A stretch of DNA of 64,000 nucleotides. It comes from Microthyrium microscopicum (Eukaryota > Ascomycota > Dothideomycetes > Microthyriales > Microthyriaceae). Location of the stretch: the NCBI GenBank assembly GCA_010405405.1, contig MU004235.1:1812157-1876156 (forward strand), in the 5' to 3' direction. How positions within the stretch are numbered: position 1 is the first letter of the stretch; every line of letters begins with the position of its first letter. Of the stretch, positions 45,359 through 55,992 are shown one piece after another. Both the position numbers and the translations under genes were made by a program. The notes beneath the pieces are model-generated. The model was not told the origin of the DNA. It saw nothing but the letters and a program-made list of their open reading frames with translations, and ran no database searches.

Positions 45359-46239
45359 ATGCCGCCATATCGTATGTCAACAAATAGCAGCGAAAGTTTT
45401 GAGCCTGCGGATGTGCGCCAGATTCTGCACGCTCTTATGGATGGCCAGCTGAATCTAGATCATGACGATGACGCATCAGTCAACGACAAAAAGACTCGTC
45501 GTCGTAAGAGAAACCGCAAAGCACCAGTTCTTCCGAAAATAGACCACCCGGATTTCCCCAGCAACGCTCCACAAGGACATCCGCACATCATCGACATTGA
45601 CAAGGTTGAGGATGGACAAAAGTGCCTCTCCCAGCTCACTCTCGCTGATGGCATATTAACATGCCTATACAATTACCAGAAGCATACCGGAGACACTACT
45701 GTTCTGGAAAAGTTCTTTGGTCGCGTCGATGATGCGAAAGGTCATGTCAATGGCAAAGGAGGAAGTCAATTCAAGTATGGCGAATGTAGCTTCAAGAGCT
45801 GGAGTTCATTTTTCATTCCATGCTACCTTATGCGCACGGGAACTGAAATCTTGGTGAGTCTGAGTCGGAATCCCCTTTTCTGGTGTGAAAAAGTCTGATC
45901 AGTTAGGCTGGGCTCCGTGAACCGGACTCCATTGGGTGGGAGTATCAGATCCTATACCACATTGAGGATGATGGCAAATGGGAGCCGGTTGGAACTCATG
46001 GAATGTACACGCCAGAAAACCGTAACCATGATTTGAAGATGATTGAACATCATGGTAATATGCTCGCAAAGCATGTCATTTTCTCGGGAAGATGGGCCGC
46101 TAGCGACTTTACCACTGTTGAGTATGAAGTTTACGCTCCTTTTTCTGAAGAGGACACAGAAAGCGAGTCAGATGATAACGAGGACGATTGGGTTGACACA
46201 GATGATGATGAAGATGACCAAATAGCGGCCGCAGAGTAA
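45359..46239 (+). CDS. Conserved-looking hypothetical with acidic tail, 275 aa
   Basis: Exons 45359-45853 and 45907-46239 (53-nt intron, GTGAGT ... GTTAG) give 275 residues. The start MPPYRMSTNSSESFEP was chosen because the upstream 53 codons are basic and leader-like. The N-terminus is acidic, then a basic run (KKTRRRKRNRKAP). A folded-looking central region follows (CLSQLTLADGILTCLYNYQ, FKSWSSFFIPCYLMRTGTEIL, WEYQILYHIEDDGKWEP). The C-terminus is strongly acidic (EEDTESESDDNEDDWVDTD). I do not recognise a family. The basic patch and acidic tail would suit a nuclear or chaperone-like role, but this is only inference. Confidence 0.75.
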
Positions 46240-47592
46240 AGACAACAATCGCCGCTCCTTCAAGTATGCCATTGGGATATTTCCTTGTGTATGACATTGT
46301 TTGTACTTATAGCTCAACTCCCACATATACTTGTAGATCGCATTAGGCATAGCTGTTCTCTAATCAAAAGTCTGACACTTGATTGGATCACAGTACATTG
46401 AAATGAAGAGAAAAGTAGGTATTATAAAGCTTCATCAACCAAACAATGTCGCGCTGCCATGATCGTCCGGGACGATTCCTACCTTGTCTTTTTCTTCACC
46501 CTTTCCTCACCTTTGACAAGCAAGCTCATAGTTTCAATAGGATAATTGTACTTGATAGTAGAAAAGCACAATTTGAGAATTAGTTAAGTAGAAGTTTCGG
46601 CCTCTCGGAGAAAAGGGATTCGGTACTCGCACAAAGTGCTGGTGCGGACAGCACAGGTTTTCTAGTAGGCGATAGCGCCGCTCAAACGGGCGCTACTATT
46701 CATGCCATATCACCGTGGTTGCTGAAACGCGAGCTTGTATGGTAAGAAATCTAGAATTGCTCTTGCAAAGCTGCGGATGGAGGTTGGGCCTGAACTTGAC
46801 TGGCGCTACAGGTTCAGTGCGTCTACCTTATGCCATGGAAGCATGATCACGAGAGTAACGCGCAGAGAGAATTGCACAGCAAAGCGAGTAAAACTCTCGA
46901 CGCGTTTGGAAGAGTAGAGGCTCCTGCTCAAAAATGAGCACACAAGATTCAGTTTCGGGAGCGAGGAGAACTTTATATTTAGAAGACGCTAGTGAGGCTA
47001 GCAAACGCCAGCGGCTATTGTAGCGATGGCGGTTAACCCTTGTTCTAAACGCGATCTTAAGCGCGGTTTTATTGTCTCAAGCAAAGTTGGGAATTTCATC
47101 GCAACCTCAACCATCCACAGGATCCTTCCAACTTTGATTACAGCTCTTCATCTATTTTTAATGAGCTCTATGCTCTTTGTGCAGAATCCTTCTCTCCTCG
47201 AGAACGTTTCGCAAAGGCCTTCCTGAGCCTAACCAGCATTGCAAAGCCCCGTCCAGGCCTCCCACACCAAGTCATGCCCTAGGAACGTGCGATATGTTCT
47301 AATCTACATAAACGAGCTGCATTGAAGGCCGGAAGATAGGTCGCAGAGCATATTACTGGTAAATTTGTCTCGCCGCACTCGAACAAGTCGTTGGTTTTCG
47401 GTGGTGATTGTTACCTCACTGGCACTCAAGTCCTTTGCTCGGCATTTTGAGTCATTGTCCATATAGCTTTATAAGCATGCGCTCATGATCCTTGGAAAGA
47501 CGGTCCACTTTCAAATCTTCAAAAGCGACACTCCAAGGTGTGAAAAGTGCCTTCCGATCTGGCGAAAGTCTTGACTTAATGCCTAGCAAAAG
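46240..47592. other. Intergenic with gene relic
   Basis: Apart from the IFI6-like relic at 46590-46773, short plus ORFs at 46735 and 47026 lack features. The region lies between a plus gene and the 3' end of a minus gene. Confidence 0.45.
46590..46773 (+). pseudogene. Decayed partial copy of the IFI6-like gene, exon 3
   Basis: The stretch aligns by eye with exon 3 of the gene at 44254. Shared strings are ggattcg, acaaagtgctggtgc against acaagtgctggtgc, gcaggt, tatggtaagaaatctag against tatggcaaggaatctgg, and cttgcaaagctg against cttgctaagctg, in the same order and spacing. The frame is lost, so it is a dead tandem duplicate. Exons 1 and 2 are not recognisable upstream. Confidence 0.65.
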
Positions 47593-48922
47593 TCAGTTAA
47601 AAGCAGTCTCAACGTCTCGAATGGAGTCGCAATTTTGCATACCTAAATGCTGTACCTGAACGGGATCCAAGGCAAAGCGAGAGAGACCTTTCTTAGTGGC
47701 ATAATCTCCAATGATCATATCAGGGGGAGTTGCGGCCTTTCTGGCTAACTCTTCAGATAACTGGAGCACATTTTCTCGAGGTATGATGATGCCCTGCGTA
47801 CAACATCCCCATGGCTGAAGCTTGACGCCAGGCATGGTTGGCAAGATTGATTGCTTTCCTGCCTGGAAGAAGAGTATAACAAATAATGGGATTGCTACAC
47901 AGCATATAGTCGCCATAACTCCATTGGTGAACAGGCGTTTTCCCCAAGCAGAAAAGTAGCGAGGGATCCAGAGTATGCAGATTATGCCCACTGAGAACCC
48001 AAGAATTATGAACGGAACATTGTTGCCGAGTAACTCCTTGGATGCCCACCCAATACTACGGATCTCATTGAACAGTCGGAGGTCAAGCCACGTATTCCTC
48101 ATTTTGTTTGTCCGTTCATCGATATCTCTCAAAGCAATCAGAGCTCTTGCTAACCAGCCATTGGCAAATATAATATCGTCCTCAAAAAGAGCTATGTATG
48201 GAGAAGATGAAGTTTCGTATGCGTATCGAAGGGCATATGAGAAGTCTAATGCCACCTTAGTGCCTCCTTTATGCTCTCGCTCCAAGTTTTGTAGTTCCTG
48301 GAGCTGTGAAGCTGATGTGATGTTCCCGGCGCAAGTTACATTGTCCACGGAATCCAGAAGCGGAGAGAGCCATGCCTGATGAAGCTCTGCTTTTGTGTCA
48401 GCTATGTAGACTCGCAAGTCTAAATCGTCCCTTTCCCGATGATCTAAACCGGCCAGTGCACTGCTGATTGAGATCTTTCCTCCGTTTCAGTAGAGCATCA
48501 GGTGCATGTAGAGTTGGAATGGGATTTACCTCGAGAGGATGTAATTCAGTGTCGTCTCTGCGCACTGTAACAAAGACGCCGCAGATGGTTGCGTTCTTCC
48601 CGTCTATCGTAAAACTTCTGTTGAAAGGCTTCTCAGGAGAGAGCGCTGCTGTTCGGAAGGTCTTAGCTTCTTGTTCTCGATACAAGCTGTAGGAGCGCTC
48701 TAGCGCTCGCTCTGGCTTGAAAAATATGCTTCCGGGATCTCGAAAATAATGAAACTGGCCATATATAGTGAAGAACAAGATTATCATCGAAGTGGCAAGA
48801 ACTGTATACACTACAGCCGACGAGCTGGGCATTTTGCAGTTGTATAAAGAGGGGACCAATTTACGACGCACAATTGAGAGATAATTTGGTAAATGGTGAT
48901 ACTGCAAGATCCGCGAATTCAT
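47593..48922 (-). CDS. PGAP4/TMEM246-like Golgi glycosyltransferase
   Basis: Exons 48922-48530 and 48474-47593 with a 55-nt intron (GTAAAT ... GAAAG) give 424 residues; starting at the internal ATG (MPSSSAVV) gives 394. An N-terminal signal anchor (VVYTVLATSMIILFFTIYG) precedes a luminal domain with GVFVTVRRDD, LRVYIADTKAELHQ and the DxD-like SPYIALFEDDIIFANGW. Two adjacent helices interrupt the domain (VPFIILGFSVGIICILWI and GVMATICCVAIPLFVILFF). This insertion of a tandem helix pair in a GT-A fold is the hallmark of PGAP4, which adds GalNAc side chains to GPI anchors in animals. The fungal donor sugar is unknown. A junction using AAAG as acceptor was chosen because it restores the frame and the ISSALAGLDHRERDD helix. 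Confidence 0.82.
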
Positions 48923-50308
48923 GTAAAACCATATGCCATTGTTTAAAAATGCGACGCTCAGCTAGGTAAGTATTATATAAATCGTGTCATGGTTCTGAAT
49001 CCTTCGAACTTTAATGCCGTGCTGCAGGGTCTGGAACTTCTCCAGGTGCTAGGTTGTAAATGGGAAGGATTCGATTATCACTCAAATCCTGCGGCACAGT
49101 CAAATCTGTTCGAAATAAGACTTTGCGGCGCGTTTAGATCTGCTCGGACATCCCGGCAGCTTTGCCATGCATTAATTAAGACTGCTATCAACCGCCAACT
49201 ATCATTTGATCTTGCAACATGATTGGGTCCATCTGCGCACGCACATAGTTTCTGAACGTGTTTTCTATGTTGTCGTAGTGAGTTAAAATTCATGAAAACT
49301 TGGCTGCAAAGATCAGTGGGTGTCTATTAGGCAGACTACCAGGTAGGTAGGTAGGTAGTTAGATCCCAAGGGCCCTGCACCATAACTTGATCAATGATGG
49401 TCTATTCGATTCTCCGGGCAATGTTGATTCAATTTATCCTACTAAATTGAGTATCTAGCGAGCATTCACAAATTCAGAAGGCATGTCGGAATATTTGATA
49501 GCAGCTTCTGGCCATTCATTTGGCCTACCCAGCTTATAAAGAGGAGAGAGGAAGTCTTGCCGAGAAGTTGACGTGGTCGCACACACTTCAAACATTTCTA
49601 CTACACTGGTTTGCGAAATGTGGTGAACTCTGACCCCCTCCCCAATGGGATTATTTTTGCAGAATACAACCAACTATATCGAGAATAGCTCATTCCTTTG
49701 TGGTAAAGGCTCTGGCCTATGTCCCAATGTTCAGATTCCGTCCCTCTATAAAAACCCTGATTGGTCAGATTCTGCAAAATTCACATGTTTGGAGACACTA
49801 GGGTATGTACAAGACGTTCAAGATTCGTTCATACTCAAAACTACCTCCTATATGAAGAGTGGGAACTATTCTCAGCTCTGGGGCTGCTCAAGAATCATCA
49901 TATGGATTAATTCAATATCTTTGTGTCCGCTGGCGTGTCTTGTTCCATGCCTCAAACCAACTGGTGAACCTGGTTGCGAGCTTGTAGTCGAACTTCAGCC
50001 TCGCGCGCTTAAATTTCTAAATCTGGAGACAAGATCCCTGCAGCTAATAGGCCGTGGCTTATTTAGCGGACAGGAGTGGCGGCTAAAATGCGGCAAAAGT
50101 CTTAGCGATAGTCGGGGAGGTGGACTAACTGATTGGGGCCTAGATCATTGCCTGATATCAGGTACCTTGCCGCTCGAAATATTTTGGTAGATATTTGAAC
50201 ACTTTCACCTCACAAACATCCCCAACAAACATCTTCAATGAACCCGCTCAGGAAATATCCCGACATCCTTTACATTCTCTTTGCTTCCCAATTACCAATT
50301 AATTCATC
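48923..50308. other. Intergenic, 1.4 kb
   Basis: Divergent region between the glycosyltransferase and the kinase-like gene. Contains a (ggta)n run near 49341-49357. A plus ORF at 49645-50190 (181 codons) has no domain and is not called. Confidence 0.45.
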
Positions 50309-51355
50309 ATGTTGCCCTGCTTGTACGAAATTGGCCCAACATGGAGCAGTAACAAAAACACAGATGTTGAACTGAATGTACTCATTGGCAACAAACATGT
50401 TCAGGTCGAACTAAAAGCCGAGAAGTTCGAATCTAGCCCCAAGCTACATAACGAATACCTGCTCCATGTTCAACGCTCGGATCCAGATTATTTTCCAGAA
50501 GCAGGTGACGACGACGAGCTCGACACCGACCCAATTAAAGACTTCTACAGCTGGGCCATGGAACCTTTCTCTACTATGTTCCATGAAATGGACCCCCTAG
50601 ACCAGGATAGACAGTATACTCTGCAAGACTGCTTATATCCCGAAAAGGTCCTCTACACCTTACAAGCTGATGGGGATATTCTGAGTCCAGTTCAACTTCC
50701 GTCCACTTCAAGCTTTCGAAATGTTGGAGTTAGGCTCCCTGAAGCCCAAAGCAATCTCAACTCCCTTTTTCCAGTTTTTAGTCCCAAAGAAATACATGTT
50801 CCCCTCGCCCCAGGCACGAACACCCTGCCAACACAGCTCAACAAGGTCTACGTCGGCGGAGAACGGCCATTCTATCATTTCAAACGACTGCTTTCCGGAG
50901 ATGTCAGTATGACTGTCACAGAAATATCAACTTACGCAAAGATCCTCGCCGCAGCGTTAGGGGAAGAAGTTCGGATATCTCGCCTTTTTGGTCTTGTCAA
51001 GGACGAGCAAACATCTCGTATAGTGGGATTGCTCTTATCCTACATCGAATGCGGACCTCATGGTCCACTAAGCTGCGAGCGAAGAACTCTCACCGATATC
51101 TCTCTTTGTAAAAAATGGCTCGACCAGATCTCAAATTCGCTACATGCTCTGCATGCGAACAACATCGCCTGGGGCGACGCCAAGCCAGCGAACGTTGTCA
51201 TCGACGAGCATGATGATGCATACTTGATTGATTTTGGGGGTGGATATACAGCTGGATGGGTGGATAAGGAGTTGCAAAACACCATTGAGGGCGATCTACA
51301 AAGTCTCAGTCGTATTGCTAAGTTCCTGACCCCAGAGGTTAAACATGCAACTTGA
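50309..51355 (+). CDS. Protein-kinase-fold protein of the fungal accessory type
   Basis: Intronless, 348 residues. The C-terminal half carries late kinase motifs: HALHANNIAWGDAKPANVVI, equivalent to the catalytic loop with Asp290, Lys292 and Asn295 kept but HR replaced by WG, and DAYLIDFGGGYTAGWVDKEL with DFG at 308-310. The N-terminal 180 residues show no clear Gly-rich loop; a KVYVGGERPFYHFKRL segment may be the start of the kinase core. This architecture is common in filamentous fungi as short kinase-like genes in accessory regions. Activity is uncertain, since the N-lobe is weak while Asp, Lys, Asn and DFG are intact. Substrate unknown. Confidence 0.8.
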   Translation: MLPCLYEIGPTWSSNKNTDVELNVLIGNKHVQVELKAEKFESSPKLHNEYLLHVQRSDPDYFPEAGDDDELDTDPIKDFYSWAMEPFSTMFHEMDPLDQDRQYTLQDCLYPEKVLYTLQADGDILSPVQLPSTSSFRNVGVRLPEAQSNLNSLFPVFSPKEIHVPLAPGTNTLPTQLNKVYVGGERPFYHFKRLLSGDVSMTVTEISTYAKILAAALGEEVRISRLFGLVKDEQTSRIVGLLLSYIECGPHGPLSCERRTLTDISLCKKWLDQISNSLHALHANNIAWGDAKPANVVIDEHDDAYLIDFGGGYTAGWVDKELQNTIEGDLQSLSRIAKFLTPEVKHAT

Positions 51356-51629
51356 ATACATAACGTAGCCAGTGCCCGGCATTACGAGTATTTGGAACCT
51401 TATGAAATCCACTGGGGAATGCTACGTGCATACGCATGACGCCCTGTGAATCAACACGACCAAGTCGCGCCGTCACTTCGCTGGAAGAACATCATAATTG
51501 AGGCAAAGCTCGCCGGAAACCTCGACCTCCTCCACATCCGTGTTTCGTTTCAGATAGCGGAAAGTCCCTTCACACTTGGCTCTGGCTTTCTGCGCTGAAA
51601 AAATCTACGCTAATAGATACTGACTACAG

Positions 51630-51818
51630 AACTTTCCACCCAACGACAAAGAGGTCTATCAGCAGCTGTTCGAAGCCAATCAAGCACTTACCAACAAAAC
51701 CCCCATGACGTTGCTTCATGGTATGCAACGTGTGAAGGAGTTTATGGTCCTTCAAAAAGCCATCTACTGTTTTCATAAGCGCTGTAGATACTCTCCAGAA
51801 GTTCTAACAGTAATATGA
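51630..51818 (+). other. Orphan exon-like ORF, 62 codons
   Basis: An open frame directly follows a branch point and acceptor (CTGACTACAG). It reads NFPPNDKEVYQQLFEANQAL then MTLLHGMQRVKEFMVLQKA and KRCRYSPEVL before a stop. Residue composition is protein-like and helical. No upstream exon or ATG was found, so it is either the last exon of a missed gene or a relic. Confidence 0.3.
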
Positions 51819-52126
51819 CCATCAATAACAAAATTTCCCAAATCATCGCTGTCTGTAAGAAGCATATCTAAAACGGCGAAGGATGCCAGTTGTCACAATC
51901 ATCATATCACAATCAATTTTACTTTCGTCTCACAAGTTCCCTCCATATCCAAATCTTCATTCGCTTACTAGCTTGTGCTTTTGCATAACTGTCTCTTTAC
52001 ATCATGTGCAGCCGTCAATAAAGAGTCTATCGCTGCGGTCACGGAGTATAAATGCGCGGTATTGTGCACTGCGCTCGTGCAGGAATCAGTGCAAGGACCG
52101 GAAGACAAACCATGTGTGGCGAGTAA

Positions 52127-52366
52127 AGAACGGAAACCGATGTTGCAGGCTCCAATTCAAGCGACCGGGATACATGCTACACCGCGGAGCTGGCTGCGAA
52201 CGGCTGGTGGTGCCATGTCTGCTCAGAGATCACTCGCAACCGCGAAAGAAACTCGACTTGCCTGACACCAATGAGATGGATGTCTGATGGAACAACATGC
52301 GATCATTCCGTCTGTGTCCATTGCCGATACGCCCGCTCTACCTGGCTTATCGAACCACAATACTGA
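52127..52366 (+). other. ORF fragment with zinc-ribbon-like Cys/His pattern
   Basis: An 80-codon open frame contains NGWWCHVCSEITRNR, an STC, then CDHSVCVHCR. Paired CxxC motifs followed by a Cys and a CxHxxCxxC-like end suggest a small zinc ribbon, a form seen in many uncharacterised fungal proteins. An upstream stop at 52124 and no ATG in frame mean it would need an earlier exon; an AAAG acceptor-like site lies at about 52125-52128. Confidence 0.35.
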
Positions 52367-53016
52367 GAACTGGAAAGCAATATCAGCCCACGACACGGCT
52401 TTGAGGGATATTGAGCCGAATATTGAGAATTTGATGCTGAAAGTCGGCTCCATAGAGCTGGAAAGTAAATAACTCGTTATTGACCTCGTCTTGTAGTTTG
52501 TTAGTATTAAAATAAAATGAGTGTTACACTTGGAGTCATGTTCTTGCATTCCCTGACTTGAACAGGTAAGGTACATGGAATCGTGAGGGGGCTGATTTCA
52601 TCTAGATGCGAGAGCTCAAGACATTCTTAAATCAATTGCAATGGCATCGCAAAGGCAAATTGTAACGTGGGGATGGTGGTGAGCGTGTTTGCGCCTGGAC
52701 GAAGTGGTTGAGATTCAAATTTGAGAAAACAGAAAACTTAACAACAACAACAAACAGATGTGATATTCTAGAACATGAGGGTCACACATAAGTACAGTAT
52801 CGCGCCATAATACAGGGGTCCATATGGAATTAGACCAATTGAGGTTGTACGTGACGTTCAACCAATGATGGGTTGGACTGAATCCTTCTACTCTATATAA
52901 TTTATTACATATTAATTTTTGGATCCTACGTTGCAAGGAAACATATACATGCGTCTCCCTTCGACGCTTCAGGTTTCGACAGAATGAACACAGTAGAAAG
53001 CAATGAGTAAAAGGTC

Positions 53017-55315
53017 ATGTTTCGCTTATTGTGGAAGAGGCTATATCATTCTAGTTTCGTTTTGGTCCTTTTGATATCAACTCTTACTAAAGTCAGTTGC
53101 AGAACATGTAAGCTTATCGTCAAAATGACCAATAGCTCGACACTAAATCCTGTTCGAATTAGGGGTGAACGAATCCTACAGCCATGGTGGAACAAATTAT
53201 AGTGGTAATCCGGTAACCAATGCTACCATTACCACAATCGAAGAAGTATCAGACGAGGAGGCAGAAGCTTGCATGAAAGAGCTCAGTCTGTGGTCTGCCA
53301 GGACAGCTTCAACACAAGTCGAGAATCCCAACGACTATGATACCGTCTTTCGAACCAAGTTCCGTACGACGACCTGGGAATCATGGCAGCCTGTAGGAGA
53401 AGGCTGCGCCTACACATTGGACGGAATACCTCGTTTTCATTTCACCACCATTTCATCGACGCAAACTATCTTTGTCACCAACTTTATAACATATACTACC
53501 TTCGAAGTACAGGCGCGAGCCACGTCGGTTGATGCTAGCTTGCCAATACCTCGCCCTACCTGTTCGATGAATGCAAAGTATTGCTCCCTGCGCAATGAAG
53601 AATACTTTGCAAATGCTGCCGCCGGTGCTCCGGAAGACTTTGATAGCTACGACGTTAAGCCATTTAATGCTTACAACGAAGCCCCACAGTGTCCCTTTGT
53701 CATTGACTGTCAGATTGACATGCAAAACGAGGTCATTCTGCTCCACTGGCCCACTGATGAAGCCCATACCGAGCGATGTGCTGGTAACTCGACTTCCTCA
53801 GCTGCAAAATCATCAGGCCTACAATTCAAAGCCGTCACCCCTCGAATCGCCATCATGTCCGCTATCACATTTCGTGGTAACGACCTGTACTTTCTTGAAA
53901 AACAAGCGTCTACAGTTGGACAGAATTATTCTGAAACTTATAGTTATCGAGAAGAGGGCCAAAGACAGTTTTCAAGCATTCTTACCGGCCCCTTCACCTT
54001 CACATCGCCTTCAATTTATCTTGCGCACCACGCTATCTCCTCCGTCAACTACCTTGAAGCGCCTCAGGGATCCATTATTAGCCCCGCTGGAATCCTTACC
54101 TTGCAGCCCGACGATATACGAACAGCAAGAAGACGCCAGCGCCCGAACATCCATCAGGTACTCTCAGGCGAGTGGGTACCCTCTGACATGGATGGATCAG
54201 GCCGGACTCAGGAAGACATTGTGCCTATGACTTGGCTAGATGCTATGGACCCGGTACCTGCTAGTGTGTACTTTGATTGGCGAGAGGACTGTGAAGGCAG
54301 GCAGACGCATTGTGCCACGATTACAGATGATACGTACCGGCCAAAGTTAGTCCTTCGCAACAGGATATGGAGTTCTATACTGCCTCAAAAGTATCATCGT
54401 TGCGCAAGGTTCGACTTGGTAGATCCTGATATCACACTATCAGCTATAGTGGCAAGCTCTGAGGATCTTCAAGGCCTTTTGCAGGTGCCTCGGGTATCCA
54501 AACCAGTTGCTTCACCATTACGACATTCTATGGCGCAGCCCACGCAAAATGAGGCCGCAGCGCAGATGTCAGACAGAGGCAATGCTCTCAACCGCCCAGG
54601 TAGCGGAGAGGCACTACCAGGGCACATCGCGACCGCACCAGGGGCTATGGCAACTAATTCGGGTCTGCTGCAGATCGGAGATGTCTGGCCCACAGGACCG
54701 GAGCTGAACACGGCGATTTTATCACCAGGTGGGCGGCAATTTAATGGAGAGGTTTTGACAGTACAGGCCAAGCAAGAGCTGAAAGTGGCTATAGACCAGT
54801 TCAAGAGAGCAACGGACCCATCACATGGTGCTGAAAACGGGCCAGGTAAAGCTATTAGTGAGACACTGGCGAGCTTTGCCAAAGATTTCGGTCAACGCAT
54901 AGATCAAATCCTGTCAACAACCGCAGCAAGCCCGAAGATCAATGATCGCACTATCAGGAAGCTGAGAAACATGATTGAAACCTTCAATAACGAGCTCCCT
55001 AAAAGCTTGTCCTCGATAACTGGCAGTGACGCTACGCAAAGTAACGAACTATCCGCTGGCCTAATCAGCCAAATTGAAGAACTCAATCGGTGGACACAAG
55101 AGATGCTCCAGACAGATGCTAGTGGCCATGGCTTTATTCAAGGTGAGAGTACGATTCAAGGAAGTACATCGGACGGAAAATGGTCAGATGACGAAAATCA
55201 TGGCTCGTCCAGGCTGGACCAGGTTTCTACCTCGAGGAAAGCCAGCGCTAATGTTTTGATCCCTTGGTGGGCTCTGTTTATTTCATGTATCATAGCACCC
55301 GTTCTTTTATGTTAG
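53017..55315 (+). CDS. Large secreted or membrane/GPI-anchored protein, 747 aa, unknown
   Basis: Exons 53017-53107 and 53163-55315 (55-nt intron, GTAAGC ... AATTAG) give 747 residues. A signal peptide (about 1-28, FVLVLLISTLTKVSC) is encoded mostly by exon 1. The ectodomain has several N-glycosylation sites near its start (NESY, NYSG, NATI) and a Cys-bearing region (CSMNAKYCSLRNEEY, CPFVIDCQIDMQ). A Ser/Gly/Ala-rich linker follows, then a helical C-terminal third (NDRTIRKLRNMIETFNNEL). The last 20 residues are hydrophobic (NVLIPWWALFISCIIAPVLL), which fits a GPI signal or a terminal membrane helix. No family recognised; expected at the cell surface or wall. Confidence 0.82.
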
Positions 55316-55992
55316 CACACGTTTTTCTTCCATATATGGCGACAATTGACAGAGTAAGCGCCCGATCTCCTATTCAAGAACACAACATGCCTAAGGGAAG
55401 GATTGCAACTGTGGAATGTGTGCTCAATCAATCCCTTCAGTTTTGTCTTAGTTAGATAGATATGTTGCTTTCTTATAAGGCGAAGAACAGGACGACAGGC
55501 TGATATACCGTCAAAAATGGGAGACTTGTAGTGGCCAGGAGGACCTAAACTAAATCATTCCGACCCGAGACTGCCAAAGAGTCTTTACGAAGTTATGTGC
55601 AATTTTGTCCATCCCGTTGAACGTTATTAGACATGGTGAAGACGAGCAAATTCGAGCATGCGACCTTACATATATTCGACAGACCACAGCTTCGATATTC
55701 CTCCTTTGCGTCGACATGAGGATGCCTTGTAGCGGGTAACCATGTGAACAAATAACGAATCGAATATGCCAATAGCTGCGGGAGATAATCTCACTTGCCA
55801 TCAATAAAATCTTCTGCTATTCTTGAAATACTTCAGACAGGTACTAGGAGTGGCTTATGGTGAATGCTAGGACAATTGGGAGATGAAACTGCCCACATGG
55901 CGGCAGCACAAACGATGCTTAGAATAGTATCCTCAAAGTTACGTTTAGTTATTTGTTTCTTCTACATCTGTATTGAAGGGACAGTAACGCTA
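55316..55992. other. Convergent intergenic spacer
   Basis: Tail-to-tail region between the 747-aa gene and the SGNH hydrolase. No gene seen. Confidence 0.5.

Larger units (their letters stand above)
51356..53016. other. Intergenic with two orphan coding-like stretches
   Basis: Between two plus-strand genes. Holds the exon-like ORF at 51630-51818 and the zinc-ribbon-like ORF at 52127-52366, each listed separately. I could not build a complete gene from them. Confidence 0.4.

Noticed and set aside
49645-50190. 181-codon plus-strand ORF in the spacer before the kinase-like gene
   Set aside because: No domain, signal or splice context and odd composition; it probably reads through promoter DNA.
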